Origin: Spirochaetaceae bacterium bin103
Lineage (GTDB): Bacteria > Spirochaetota > Spirochaetia > SZUA-6 > Bin103
Length of the DNA: 41,271 nt
Assembly: GCA_002238925.1 (NCBI GenBank)
Contig: MPNH01000048.1
Span: 1-41,271 of the forward strand
Direction: 5' to 3'
Both the position numbers and the translations under genes were made by a program. This document shows, piece after piece, positions 8,384-16,456 of the stretch. Numbering within the stretch: position 1 is the first letter of the stretch; every line of letters starts with the position of its first letter. The notes beneath the pieces were generated by a model, which did not search any database, had not been told where the DNA came from, and was given only the letters and a program-made list of their open reading frames with translations.

Positions 8384-9109
8384 TCAGCTTGCCCCGGCTT
8401 CGAGCAGCATGGTCACGCCCATGTCGTGGTAGGGCGCGGGGTCGTCGCCGGCCGTGATGCGCATGCACACCTGCTTGCCGGTACCCTGCAGGTCGTTCGC
8501 CAGGTAGCGCACGCAGTCGTCGACGCTCTGCAAGGGGTGGTTGGGGTGGCGCTGAATGTCGAAGTTCATGTCGGCGGGACCGATGGTGAAGAAGTCCACG
8601 CCGTCCTTGGCAAATCGGCGCGCCGCGTTGGTGGCGGCCGCGATCGACTCGATCTGCATCGCCAGGGTGCCGGTTTGCTGCCAATACGCGGCGTACTCGT
8701 CCAGCGCTTGGTCATCCCAACCGAGGCGCGCCGCGCCGCCCCAGCTGCGCACCCCGAACGGCGGGTAGTAGAAGTTGGCCACCGCCTCGTCGACCGTGGC
8801 CTCGGTCTCCACCTGCGGCACCTCAATGCCGGCGGGGCCCAAATCCAGGAAGTTGCCGACCAGCCAGGTGAGCCGCGTGTGCTTGAGGCGAAACACCACC
8901 GGCACCCCCACCTCGGCCGCGGCCGCGCAGAACTCCACCAGGAGATGTTCGCTGAACGGCGAGTGCTGGGCATCCACCCACACGAAGTCGTAGGGCCTGC
9001 GGGCGACGATGCCGCGCAGCCAGTCGGCGTCGGGGCGCATCGCGAGCGAAGCGCCGAACAGTTGTTCGCCGTCGCGGATGCGCTGCTTGAGGGTCTTCGT
9101 TGCGGTCAT
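8384..9109 (-). CDS. HpcH/HpaI-family class II aldolase
   Basis: A 241-residue TIM-barrel aldolase of the 2-keto-3-deoxy acid / citrate-lyase-beta superfamily. Visible motifs are 'FVWVDAQHSP' (catalytic His region), 'VFRLKHT' (Arg binding the pyruvyl carboxylate), 'GIEVPQVET' and 'TIGPADMNFD', which is the GPxD loop. Members cleave 2-keto-3-deoxy sugar acids or 4-hydroxy-2-oxo acids into pyruvate and an aldehyde using a divalent metal. I placed the start at ATG 9109, where family similarity begins; the frame remains open upstream but crosses the divergent promoter region. It converges on the SDR gene and is divergent from the lactonase gene. Confidence 0.88.
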   Translation of the reverse strand: MTATKTLKQRIRDGEQLFGASLAMRPDADWLRGIVARRPYDFVWVDAQHSPFSEHLLVEFCAAAAEVGVPVVFRLKHTRLTWLVGNFLDLGPAGIEVPQVETEATVDEAVANFYYPPFGVRSWGGAARLGWDDQALDEYAAYWQQTGTLAMQIESIAAATNAARRFAKDGVDFFTIGPADMNFDIQRHPNHPLQSVDDCVRYLANDLQGTGKQVCMRITAGDDPAPYHDMGVTMLLEAGAS

Positions 9110-9116
9110 GGACCGG

Positions 9117-9175
9117 ACTGTACCACACCACCACACCCCGGCGTATGGCATTCCCGGCAGCTCCCGATGTACGAT
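9117..9175. promoter_or_regulatory. Divergent promoter region between aldolase and lactonase genes
   Basis: In the 74-base gap, minus-strand TACAGT (9122-9117) ends 7 bases before the aldolase ATG. Plus-strand TACGAT (9170-9175) ends 8 bases before the lactonase ATG. Neither has a good -35 box or a Shine-Dalgarno. Both would give transcripts with leaders of 0-2 bases. Confidence 0.3.
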
Positions 9176-9183
9176 GGCCACGC

Positions 9184-10059
9184 ATGGAACGGCACATTGA
9201 AACGGTAGTGCGGCGTCCGTCACTGGTCGGTGAGGGCGCCATCTGGGACAGCGGGCGCAGGGTACTCTACTGGGTGGACATCATCGGCCAGAAGGTGTTC
9301 GTGTACGATCCGGCCACCGGCGGCAACCGCGAAATCGATACCCTGCAGGCGGTGGGCACCGTGGTGCCGCGCGCCTCGGGCGGACTGGTCGTGGCCCTGC
9401 ACAATGGCTTCGCGAGCCTCGACCCGGACAGCGGCCTGATGCGGCCGATCGCGGACCCGGAACGCGACATTCCGGCAAACCGGTTCAACGACGGCAAGTG
9501 CGACCCCGCCGGGCGGCTGTGGGCCGGCACCATGGAGTTCGACGGCGAACCGGACCGCGGAGCGCTGTACTGCCTGGACACCGACGGCACCGTGTCGCGC
9601 AAGTTCGGCAACGTCACCATCTCCAACGGCATCGTGTGGAGCCTCGACCAGCGCACCATGTACTACGTCGACACCGGCCGCAACAACGTCCGCGCCTGGG
9701 ACTACGACGCGGCGAGCGGGGCGATCGACAACGAACGGGTCACCGTAACCAACGAGGGCAGCGGACACTTCGACGGCATGACCATGGATGCGGAGGGCAC
9801 GGTGTGGATTGCCCTGTTCGGCGGCTCCGCGGTGCGCCGCTACAACCCGGAGAGCGGCGAGTTGCTCGACACCATCGACCTGCCGATGAGCCAGATCACC
9901 TCCTGCGCATTCGGCGGCGACGACCTGACCGACCTGTACATCACCTCCGCCTGCCTGCGCATGAGCGAAAGCGAGCGCTCCGCCGAACCCCTCGCCGGCT
10001 CCCTGGTCAAAACGGTCCCCGGCGTCAAAGGCCTCCCCGCCACCCCCTACGCCGGCTAA
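9184..10059 (+). CDS. SMP-30/gluconolactonase/LRE-family lactonase
   Basis: A 291-residue six-bladed beta-propeller hydrolase. 'SLVGEGAIWD' provides the first metal-binding Glu, 'RFNDGKCDPAGRLWAGTM' the Asn/Asp pair, 'ISNGIVWS' the second Asn, and 'FDGMTMDAEGTVWIA' the catalytic Asp. Family members open sugar-acid lactones such as gluconolactone or arabinonolactone with Ca2+ or Zn2+. The position next to an SDR and an HpcH-type aldolase suggests a non-phosphorylative route: sugar, lactone, sugar acid, keto-deoxy acid, then aldol cleavage (inference). No dehydratase gene is in the window. ATG 9184 is the natural start. Confidence 0.93.
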   Translation: MERHIETVVRRPSLVGEGAIWDSGRRVLYWVDIIGQKVFVYDPATGGNREIDTLQAVGTVVPRASGGLVVALHNGFASLDPDSGLMRPIADPERDIPANRFNDGKCDPAGRLWAGTMEFDGEPDRGALYCLDTDGTVSRKFGNVTISNGIVWSLDQRTMYYVDTGRNNVRAWDYDAASGAIDNERVTVTNEGSGHFDGMTMDAEGTVWIALFGGSAVRRYNPESGELLDTIDLPMSQITSCAFGGDDLTDLYITSACLRMSESERSAEPLAGSLVKTVPGVKGLPATPYAG

Positions 10060-10082
10060 CGCCACCGTTTCCGGTCAGTCGG

Positions 10083-11189
10083 TCAGTCGGTTACGGTGAC
10101 CGTTACCTCGGACGCGCTTTCGTTGCGGCGGTACGCCGGGTCTTCGAGGAGGGTGAACGTCACGGTGGTGGGCTCGGCGCTGAATGCCGGCCCCAGAACG
10201 AGGAAAATGTAAATGAACCTGTTGCCTGCAGTAAGAACATAATCGTGCTCTCCTGACATTTTATTCACCCTGTCCGGGCCGGTCTCGTCGAGCCTGATTC
10301 TGATCGTCATGTCGGTTGAGGGCGCGGCGAGGTCCGAATCGATGATAAGTCCAATCGAACCGTAAAGTGGCGCCTGCTCAAGATACGCTGAGTAGGTTTC
10401 CTTGTTAGTGGAGATTGACACCAGCGGGAGAACAACCGGGGACACCCGCGAGGGCCTCGTGGTGGCGGCGATTGGTTCCGACCACAAGCCGGCGTCGTCA
10501 CCGAACAGGGCACGGACCTGCACCGTGTATGCCGTTTCCGGCATCAAGCCCGGTATGGCATAGCTCCTCGCGTCGCTCGCCAGATCGTCCTGCTCATCGC
10601 AACTCCCGGTATCGTCACACCAGCGCACGGCGTATCCGGTAACGATCAGGCTCGTATCCGGCTCCTTCCACGTGACGGTGATGCTCTCGGAGCCGGTTTC
10701 GGTAGATATGACCGTCGGGGCCGCCACCTGCAACGGATCCGCCGCCACCGTCACCGACGCGCTCGATTCGCCGCCCACGGTGTAGCCGCTGCCCGCCAAT
10801 ACTTCGGCCGTTACCGTCCGCTCTTGCGATCGCTCGACCGGTACGCTGAACTGCGCCTCGGACTGCCCCGCTGCGACGGTTGCCGTGACGGTCTCGGGAT
10901 CCATATCGGCACTGGTCCCGGTGACCCGTACCGCTACCTCCAGATCGTCCACCGGTGCCGGATCTGCCGTCACCGTGATTATGACGGTAGCGTCCGAGCC
11001 CGGCTCGTCACCCCCAGCCGCAATCGTTACCGTTACGATCGGCTCGGCGCCGCTGGCCGCCGACGGCGCCCCGGCCGAGCACCCCGCCAGCGCCAGCGTC
11101 AGCGCCGCGCCCAACCACGGGAGAACCCGCGCCGAACGAACCGAACCTGAATGCAGCCTTCGAACCAAGCCACGGACTGCCTGCACCAC
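10083..11189 (-). CDS. Surface lipoprotein with a fibronectin type III domain
   Basis: About 368 residues. The signal peptide ends in the lipobox LAGC (Cys37), predicting lipidation and export. Residues ~45-155 form a beta-rich repeat ('VTVTADPAPVDDLEVAVRV', 'VTATVAAGQSEAQFSVPV') resembling Calx-beta-like or invasin-type modules. Residues ~155-250 are a fibronectin III domain ('ESITVTWKEPD', 'GYAVRWC', 'PETAYTVQVRAL'). The last ~110 residues are another beta-rich module. I prefer the GTG at 11189 because GGAGGG precedes it closely; GTG 11199-11201 is the alternative. The role is likely binding or adhesion at the cell surface, with no specific ligand evident. It is divergent from the ABC exporter operon. 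Confidence 0.8.
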   Translation of the reverse strand: MVQAVRGLVRRLHSGSVRSARVLPWLGAALTLALAGCSAGAPSAASGAEPIVTVTIAAGGDEPGSDATVIITVTADPAPVDDLEVAVRVTGTSADMDPETVTATVAAGQSEAQFSVPVERSQERTVTAEVLAGSGYTVGGESSASVTVAADPLQVAAPTVISTETGSESITVTWKEPDTSLIVTGYAVRWCDDTGSCDEQDDLASDARSYAIPGLMPETAYTVQVRALFGDDAGLWSEPIAATTRPSRVSPVVLPLVSISTNKETYSAYLEQAPLYGSIGLIIDSDLAAPSTDMTIRIRLDETGPDRVNKMSGEHDYVLTAGNRFIYIFLVLGPAFSAEPTTVTFTLLEDPAYRRNESASEVTVTVTD

Positions 11190-11372
11190 GAATCCCTCCA
11201 CAACGATACGAACGATCGCTCCCGCTCATACGCGACTCAATCAGTGCACCAGACTGCGCGTCCTGTCAACGGTTGGCACGCACCGGTCATGCTCGTCGAA
11301 CGTACCCACACGACCCTTCGTGGCACGCCGCGGCGCTCGCCGAGCGCTTCGACACGAGCCGACGCCGGACGC

Positions 11373-11402
11373 TTGACGACGGGTTGTCCGCGGTCATAGG
11401 TT
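11373..11402 (+). promoter_or_regulatory. Promoter of the ABC exporter / DUF1854 operon
   Basis: TTGACG (11373-11378), an 18-base spacer and TAGGTT (11397-11402). The predicted transcription start is about 11409, two bases before the GTG at 11411. This supports that start codon and a near-leaderless message. Confidence 0.5.
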
Positions 11403-11410
11403 GCCGGCTC

Positions 11411-13207
11411 GTGAGTCTGCCGCCCGACATCAGCGAAGCCGCCGGCACGCGGCGGGTGCTGCCGCGGCTGGTGGCGATGATGCCGGGCAGTAAGTACTGG
11501 CGGCTGCCGGTGTTCTGCCTGGCGCTGGCCGGCGGCGCCGGTGCAGCCGTGGTCGCGCCGTTTCTGGCCGGGCGCTTCCTGTTCGACGAGGTACTGTCGC
11601 CGCAGGGCCGGTTCGCCGGCATGGTGCTGCTGGCAGTGGGGCTGATCCTGCTTGCGCGCCTGGCCGAGGTGGGCTTCCGCATTGCTTGGGGATGGGTCAA
11701 CGCCGCCTTCATTCACGACCTGGAGATCACCCTCAAGCGCACCGCCTTTCAATCGCTGCAGCGGCTGTCGATGCGCTTCCACACCGCGCGCCACAGCGGC
11801 GAAATGATGACCCGGCTGGAGCAGGACGCCTCCGACGTCGCCCTGCTGTTCCACATTATCGCGCCTTCTGCGCTGCACGGCGGCATCTTCCTGGCTGGGT
11901 CGCTGGTCGCCATGCTGCTGCTCGACTGGCAACTCGCCATCGTCGCCATCCTCCCCTTCCCGGTGCTGCTGATCGCGTTCCGGCGCATCCTGCCGGAGGT
12001 CAGCTCATACTTCGACCGGCTGTTCCGTGCCGAGGCGGAGCTGCGCACCGTGGCCACCGACACCGTGACCGGCGCCCGCGTGGTGCGCGCGTTCGGCGGC
12101 CAACAGCGTGAACTGGCGCGATTCGCGGCGCCCAACCGCGAGGCGGCGCGCCTCGGCTTCCTGGCGGAGGCGATGACCGGCACCACGCGGCCGCCGATGG
12201 AGCTGGTCACCGAGCTGGTGCTGGTCGGGGTGTGGGCGGCCGGTGCATGGGCGGTGGCACGCGACCAGGTGACGGTAGGCCTGGTGATTACCTTCGCCGG
12301 CTACCTGAGCCGCTTCTTCTGGCCGGTGGGCGGTTTGGTCGACCTGGCCGAGGAGTGGGGCCGGGTGGCCACCGCCGCGCGCCGCCTGCTTGCGCTGATC
12401 GACGCCCGTCCCGACCTGCCGGAACCACGGCAGCCGCACCGCATCGCCGGCGTGCGCGGCGGCGTCGCCCTGGAGAAGGTGACATTCGCTTACGAAGAGG
12501 GGCAGCCGGCGCTGCGCGAGGTGAGCCTGCACGCGGCGCCGGGCGAGATGATCGGCCTGGTGGGGCCCACCGGCGCCGGCAAGTCGACGGTGATCAACCT
12601 GCTCGCGCGGCTATACGACGCCGATGCCGGCGTGGTGCGGGTGGCGGGTCACGACGTGCGCGACCTGGCGGGCGTGGAGCTTGCCGCACAGCTTGGCGTG
12701 GTACTGCAGGACACCTACCTGTTTATCGGCAGCGTGGCCGCCAACATCGGCTACGCCAATCCGGATGCGGCGCGTGAGCAGATCATCGCCGCCGCGGTGG
12801 CCGCCGATGCGCACCAGTTCATCCTGGAGCTGCCGGACGGCTACGACACCGAACTGAGCGCCGGCGGCCAGGGGCTGTCCGGCGGCCAGCGGCAGCGGCT
12901 CGGCATAGCCCGCGCCCTGCTCGCCGACCCGCCCATCCTGCTGATGGACGAGGCCACCGCGAGCGTCGACACCGAGACCGAGGTACGCATACAGGGCGCC
13001 ATCGAACGGCTCGTGCACGGGCGCACCGTGGTAGTGATCGCGCACCGCCTGTCCACCCTGCGGCGCGCGGCGCGGCTGTACGCGCTCGACGGCGGCCGCG
13101 TAGTGGAGAGCGGCACCCACGACGAGCTGATGCGTGCGGACGGCTACTATCGCAGGCTCGTGCAGCGCCAGCGCGAGGCGCTGCACGTCATTGGAGTGGG
13201 AGAATGA
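11411..13207 (+). CDS. ABC exporter half-transporter (membrane domain plus ATPase)
   Basis: A 598-residue type IV (MsbA/LmrA-like) half-transporter. Six membrane helices lie in residues ~25-310. The nucleotide-binding domain has Walker A 'GPTGAGKST', signature 'LSGGQRQRL', Walker B 'ILLMDEATASVD' with an intact catalytic Glu, and H-loop 'IAHRLSTL'. GTG 11411 is chosen because a promoter ends just before it; a longer open frame upstream lacks similarity and crosses that promoter. The stop overlaps the DUF1854 gene in an ATGA. Its partner is the second half-transporter at 13725, so a heterodimeric exporter is likely. In other bacteria NCBI names this gene set 'cyanophycin metabolism-associated', but no cyanophycin synthetase or cyanophycinase gene is present here. 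Confidence 0.92.
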   Translation: MSLPPDISEAAGTRRVLPRLVAMMPGSKYWRLPVFCLALAGGAGAAVVAPFLAGRFLFDEVLSPQGRFAGMVLLAVGLILLARLAEVGFRIAWGWVNAAFIHDLEITLKRTAFQSLQRLSMRFHTARHSGEMMTRLEQDASDVALLFHIIAPSALHGGIFLAGSLVAMLLLDWQLAIVAILPFPVLLIAFRRILPEVSSYFDRLFRAEAELRTVATDTVTGARVVRAFGGQQRELARFAAPNREAARLGFLAEAMTGTTRPPMELVTELVLVGVWAAGAWAVARDQVTVGLVITFAGYLSRFFWPVGGLVDLAEEWGRVATAARRLLALIDARPDLPEPRQPHRIAGVRGGVALEKVTFAYEEGQPALREVSLHAAPGEMIGLVGPTGAGKSTVINLLARLYDADAGVVRVAGHDVRDLAGVELAAQLGVVLQDTYLFIGSVAANIGYANPDAAREQIIAAAVAADAHQFILELPDGYDTELSAGGQGLSGGQRQRLGIARALLADPPILLMDEATASVDTETEVRIQGAIERLVHGRTVVVIAHRLSTLRRAARLYALDGGRVVESGTHDELMRADGYYRRLVQRQREALHVIGVGE

Positions 13208-13728
13208 ACGGCACTGCAGACGCAGCCCGCGGCGGCGGCGCCGGCCTGCCGCGGCTGGGACCCGAGCGGGTGCGGTTCGAGCGCACCGGCGGCTACCTGG
13301 TACGGGCGGTGCTGACCGACGGCGGCCACCACGAGCCGGTCGACTTCTACCGCGCCTTCCCCTACTCCGCCCCGGACGACCTGGTCGCCTTGCGCGACAG
13401 CGGCGGCACGGAGCTGGGCCTGCTTGCCCCGCTGGCGGCGTTCCCGGCGGCCGACCGCGAGATCGTGCTGGAGGAGCTGAACCGGCGCTATTTCGCGCCG
13501 CGCATCGTCTCCGTCGACGCGCTCGACGAGCGCTTCGGCCAGTCACACTGGCGGGTATCGACCGACGCCGGTCGCGCCCGGTTCACGGTGCAGAACGAGC
13601 ACGCCAACCTGCGCGACCTGCCCGACGGTACCCTGCTGCTGATCGCCGTGGACGGCAACCGCTACCGGCTGGCGCCGCGCGCCGAGCTGGAGCCGCGCAT
13701 CCGGCGCAAGCTGGAGGCAATGTTTTGA
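13204..13728 (+). CDS. DUF1854 protein, ABC-exporter associated
   Basis: A 174-residue soluble protein without signal or membrane helices. The features 'VDFYRAFPYSAPDD', 'LGLLAPLAAFPAADREIVLEEL' and the C-terminal 'ANLRDLPDGTLLLIAVDGNRYRL' match DUF1854. Proteins of this family are found encoded with paired ABC exporters and have been named by that association; the biochemical role is unknown. Both ends are coupled: its ATG overlaps the stop of the upstream exporter gene by 4 bases, and its stop overlaps the TTG start of the next one by 4 bases. A cytosolic partner or regulator of the exporter is a reasonable inference. Confidence 0.85.
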   Translation: MNGTADAARGGGAGLPRLGPERVRFERTGGYLVRAVLTDGGHHEPVDFYRAFPYSAPDDLVALRDSGGTELGLLAPLAAFPAADREIVLEELNRRYFAPRIVSVDALDERFGQSHWRVSTDAGRARFTVQNEHANLRDLPDGTLLLIAVDGNRYRLAPRAELEPRIRRKLEAMF

Positions 13729-15926
13729 CTCTGCCGCCGGAGGTGGCAGCGCGCGCCGCGCAAGCGGCGGCCGGTGAGGAGGTGCTGCACTGCCTGCCCG
13801 CGGACCTGGACCGGCACGCGCGCTACCAGGACGGGTACACCGTGATTACCTCGGGCAGCATCCTGGCCATCGCCGGCGGCCGGGTGGACCGCTACCCGCG
13901 CCGCACCGGCGACCGCTTTGCGGCCCACGTGATGACCGGCTCCGGCGTACTGCTCGTGGCCCGCGCCGGCGGCGGCGACAGCCGCGCGGCCAGCGAAGCG
14001 GTGGCTTGGTTCAGCCGCCGCCACGCCACCGCCTACCTGCGCCTGGCGGCCGCCCTCGGCACTCCGGAGTCCGCCACCGCGCCTGGCGCCGGCGAGCCGC
14101 ACAGCGGCGCCACCAGCATCGACCAACGCGGCGGCTTCGCGCGCGACTGGGTAGCCGAACCGTTGCGCAACCCGCGCGGCGTCCTGGCCCGGCTGACCCG
14201 GTTTCTGCGCCCGCAGCGCGGAATCCTCCTGTACAGCCTGCTCCTGTTCGTCGTGGCCAACGTGCTCACCCTGCTGATCCCGCAGCTTACGCGCATCCTG
14301 GTCGACCGCGCGCTGGTGCCGCGCACCGTCGAGACCGGGCTGGTGGCGCTGCTGCTCGGCGCGATGGCGGCCGCTTACGTGCTGCGCGCGGGCGTCACCG
14401 TGCTGCGCAACCGCGCCGTCGCACGCCTCAGCTCGCGGCTGGTGTACGACCTGCGAACCGCCGTCTTCAACAGCGTGCAACGCATGTCGCTGCGCTTCAT
14501 TTCCGCCAAGCCCCCCGGCGACGTCGTCAACCGGGTCGCCGTGGACACCACCAACCTGCGCCGCTTCCTGCAGAGTTGGGGCACCGACGGCGTCAGCCAG
14601 GTGCTGCTGTTCGGCCTGCTGTGCGCCGTCACCTTCAGCCAGAACTGGCGGCTGGCGCTGCTGACCGTATCCACTATCCCGCTCGCCCTGCTGATCGCCG
14701 TTATCGTGTGGCGGCTGGCGCGCTGGATGGAACGCACCCATCACCGCCTGCACGACAAGATCGGCACCTTCGTGCTCGACGTGCTGGCCGGCATCCGCGT
14801 GATCAAGGCGTTCCGGCGCGAGGCGGCGGAGGTGGACCGCTACCGGAGCTGGACTGCGCGCAAGTACGTAATCGACGTGCGCAACCAGAAAATCTGGCGC
14901 GTCATGGGACCGCTGGTGGAGTTCGCCACCCGGCTCGGCGAACTGCTGGTGTTTCTGGCCGGCGGCTACCTGGTGCTGGCCGGCGAGATCAGTCTCGGTG
15001 AACTGGTGCAGTTCGCGGCCTACGTGGTGCTGCTCGCCGAACCGCTGGCGTGGGCCGGCGAGGTGCCGCAGCGGCTGGTCGAGACGCTCACCTCGGCGGA
15101 ACGCATCTTCGAAGCGATCGACCAAGAGCCCGAAATCGAAACCGCGGCGCGTCCGGTGCACCGGACGTTGTCAGGCGAAGTGGAGTTCCGCAACGTGGAG
15201 TTCGCCTACCGCCCGGGCGAACCGGTGCTGCATGACTTCTCGCTGCACCTGCCCGCCGGCGAGACAACCGGGTTGGTGGGCTCCTCCGGCGCCGGCAAGT
15301 CGACGGTAATCAACCTGCTGCTGCGCCTCTACGACGTCGACCGCGGGCAGATTCTGCTCGACGGCACCGACCTGCGCCTCCTGGAACCGGCAACGCTGCG
15401 CAGCCAGGTGGGGGTGGTGCTGCAGGATCCGTTCCTGTTCACCGGCTCGGTGGCGGACAACATCCGCTACGCCAGGCCCGACGCCACCGATGCCGAGGTG
15501 GTGCGGGCCGCGCGCGTCGCGCAGGCGGACGACTTCGTGATGCGGTTTGCCGACGGCTTCGATACGCTGGTCGGCGAGCGCGGCCAGCGGCTGTCGGGCG
15601 GCGAGCGCCAACGCATCTCCATTGCCCGCGCCATCCTGCACGATCCGCGCATCCTGATCCTCGACGAGGCCACCTCGGCGCTCGACCTGGAAACCGAGGA
15701 GCGCATCCACGCCGCGCTCGCCGCCCTCACCCGCGGGCGCACGGTGATTGCCATCGCTCACCGGCTGGCCACCCTGAGCCGCGCCCGGCGGCTGGTGGTG
15801 TTGGAGGCCGGACGCATCGCCGAGTCCGGCACCCACCAGGAATTGATGGCAATCGGCGGTCGATACTTCGCCATGGTGGAGGCACAGCGAGCCCTGGCCG
15901 ACGCCCGCACCCTGTCCCACGCCTGA
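13725..15926 (+). CDS. ABC exporter half-transporter with N-terminal extension
   Basis: A 733-residue half-transporter. The first ~140 residues are a soluble extension ('EEVLHCLPADLDRHARYQDGY' region). The membrane domain follows at ~165-460, then an ATPase domain with Walker A 'GSSGAGKST', signature 'LSGGERQRI', Walker B 'ILILDEATSALD' and H-loop 'IAHRLATL'. All catalytic residues are intact in both partners, so neither site is degenerate. The start is TTG at 13725, overlapping the DUF1854 stop as TTGA, with GGAGG 7 bases upstream (13713-13717). The frame is open further upstream, but only as a shadow of the DUF1854 gene. Together the three genes probably form one exporter system of unknown substrate. 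Confidence 0.9.
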   Translation: MTLPPEVAARAAQAAAGEEVLHCLPADLDRHARYQDGYTVITSGSILAIAGGRVDRYPRRTGDRFAAHVMTGSGVLLVARAGGGDSRAASEAVAWFSRRHATAYLRLAAALGTPESATAPGAGEPHSGATSIDQRGGFARDWVAEPLRNPRGVLARLTRFLRPQRGILLYSLLLFVVANVLTLLIPQLTRILVDRALVPRTVETGLVALLLGAMAAAYVLRAGVTVLRNRAVARLSSRLVYDLRTAVFNSVQRMSLRFISAKPPGDVVNRVAVDTTNLRRFLQSWGTDGVSQVLLFGLLCAVTFSQNWRLALLTVSTIPLALLIAVIVWRLARWMERTHHRLHDKIGTFVLDVLAGIRVIKAFRREAAEVDRYRSWTARKYVIDVRNQKIWRVMGPLVEFATRLGELLVFLAGGYLVLAGEISLGELVQFAAYVVLLAEPLAWAGEVPQRLVETLTSAERIFEAIDQEPEIETAARPVHRTLSGEVEFRNVEFAYRPGEPVLHDFSLHLPAGETTGLVGSSGAGKSTVINLLLRLYDVDRGQILLDGTDLRLLEPATLRSQVGVVLQDPFLFTGSVADNIRYARPDATDAEVVRAARVAQADDFVMRFADGFDTLVGERGQRLSGGERQRISIARAILHDPRILILDEATSALDLETEERIHAALAALTRGRTVIAIAHRLATLSRARRLVVLEAGRIAESGTHQELMAIGGRYFAMVEAQRALADARTLSHA

Positions 15927-15967
15927 CCCGCGGGCAGCCGCGCCGGAATCTGCGATAATCGCGGCCG

Positions 15968-16384
15968 ATGGCCGAGAACAAGACTCGCAAGACCGGCGCG
16001 GACGTGGAAGGATTCCTCGCCGGGGTCGACAATGCCCGCCGCAAGGCGGACAGCCAGACGTTGCTGGCAATGATGAAGCGGATTACCGGGCTGGAGCCGG
16101 AGATGTGGGGGCCGAGCATCGTCGGCTTCGGATCCTACCACTACCGCTACGACTCGGGGCGGGAGGGGGACATGCCGATGACCGGCTTTTCGCCGCGCAA
16201 GCAGAGCCTGACCGTGTACGTGATGCCGGGATTCGCCGGCTCCGAGGATCTGCTGGCACGGCTCGGCAAACACCGCACCAGCGTCTCCTGCCTGTATATC
16301 AACAAGCTCGCCGGTGTCGACCAGGAGGTGCTCGCCGAGCTGATCGGCCGGTCGTTTGCACACATGCGGCAACGCCAGTGCTGA
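15968..16384 (+). CDS. DUF1801 (YdhG-like) domain protein
   Basis: A 138-residue protein spanning a complete DUF1801 domain: 'VEGFLAGVDNARRKADSQTLLAMMKRITG' in pattern, then the diagnostic 'EMWGPSIVGFGSYHYRY', 'GFSPRKQSLTVYVMPG' and the C-terminal 'LYINKLAGVDQEVLAELI'. The fold is shared with iron-chaperone frataxin-like proteins; the function is unknown. GATAAT at 15954-15959 lies 8 bases upstream of the ATG, with no Shine-Dalgarno, as in several other genes here. It stands alone between the exporter operon and the ankyrin lipoprotein gene. Confidence 0.88.
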   Translation: MAENKTRKTGADVEGFLAGVDNARRKADSQTLLAMMKRITGLEPEMWGPSIVGFGSYHYRYDSGREGDMPMTGFSPRKQSLTVYVMPGFAGSEDLLARLGKHRTSVSCLYINKLAGVDQEVLAELIGRSFAHMRQRQC

Positions 16385-16416
16385 GCCGATAGCCGCGCGC
16401 GCCCACACCGGTACGA

Positions 16417-16454
16417 TTGACGCGCCCAATCTGGACCGGTAGTATCGCTATAAT
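16417..16454 (+). promoter_or_regulatory. Promoter of the ankyrin lipoprotein gene
   Basis: TTGACG (16417-16422), a 17-base spacer and TAGTAT (16440-16445) give a start near 16452. A perfect TATAAT (16449-16454) nearby would give a start at about 16460, the second of two adjacent ATG codons. Either way the message has essentially no leader. Confidence 0.5.
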
Positions 16455-16456
16455 CC

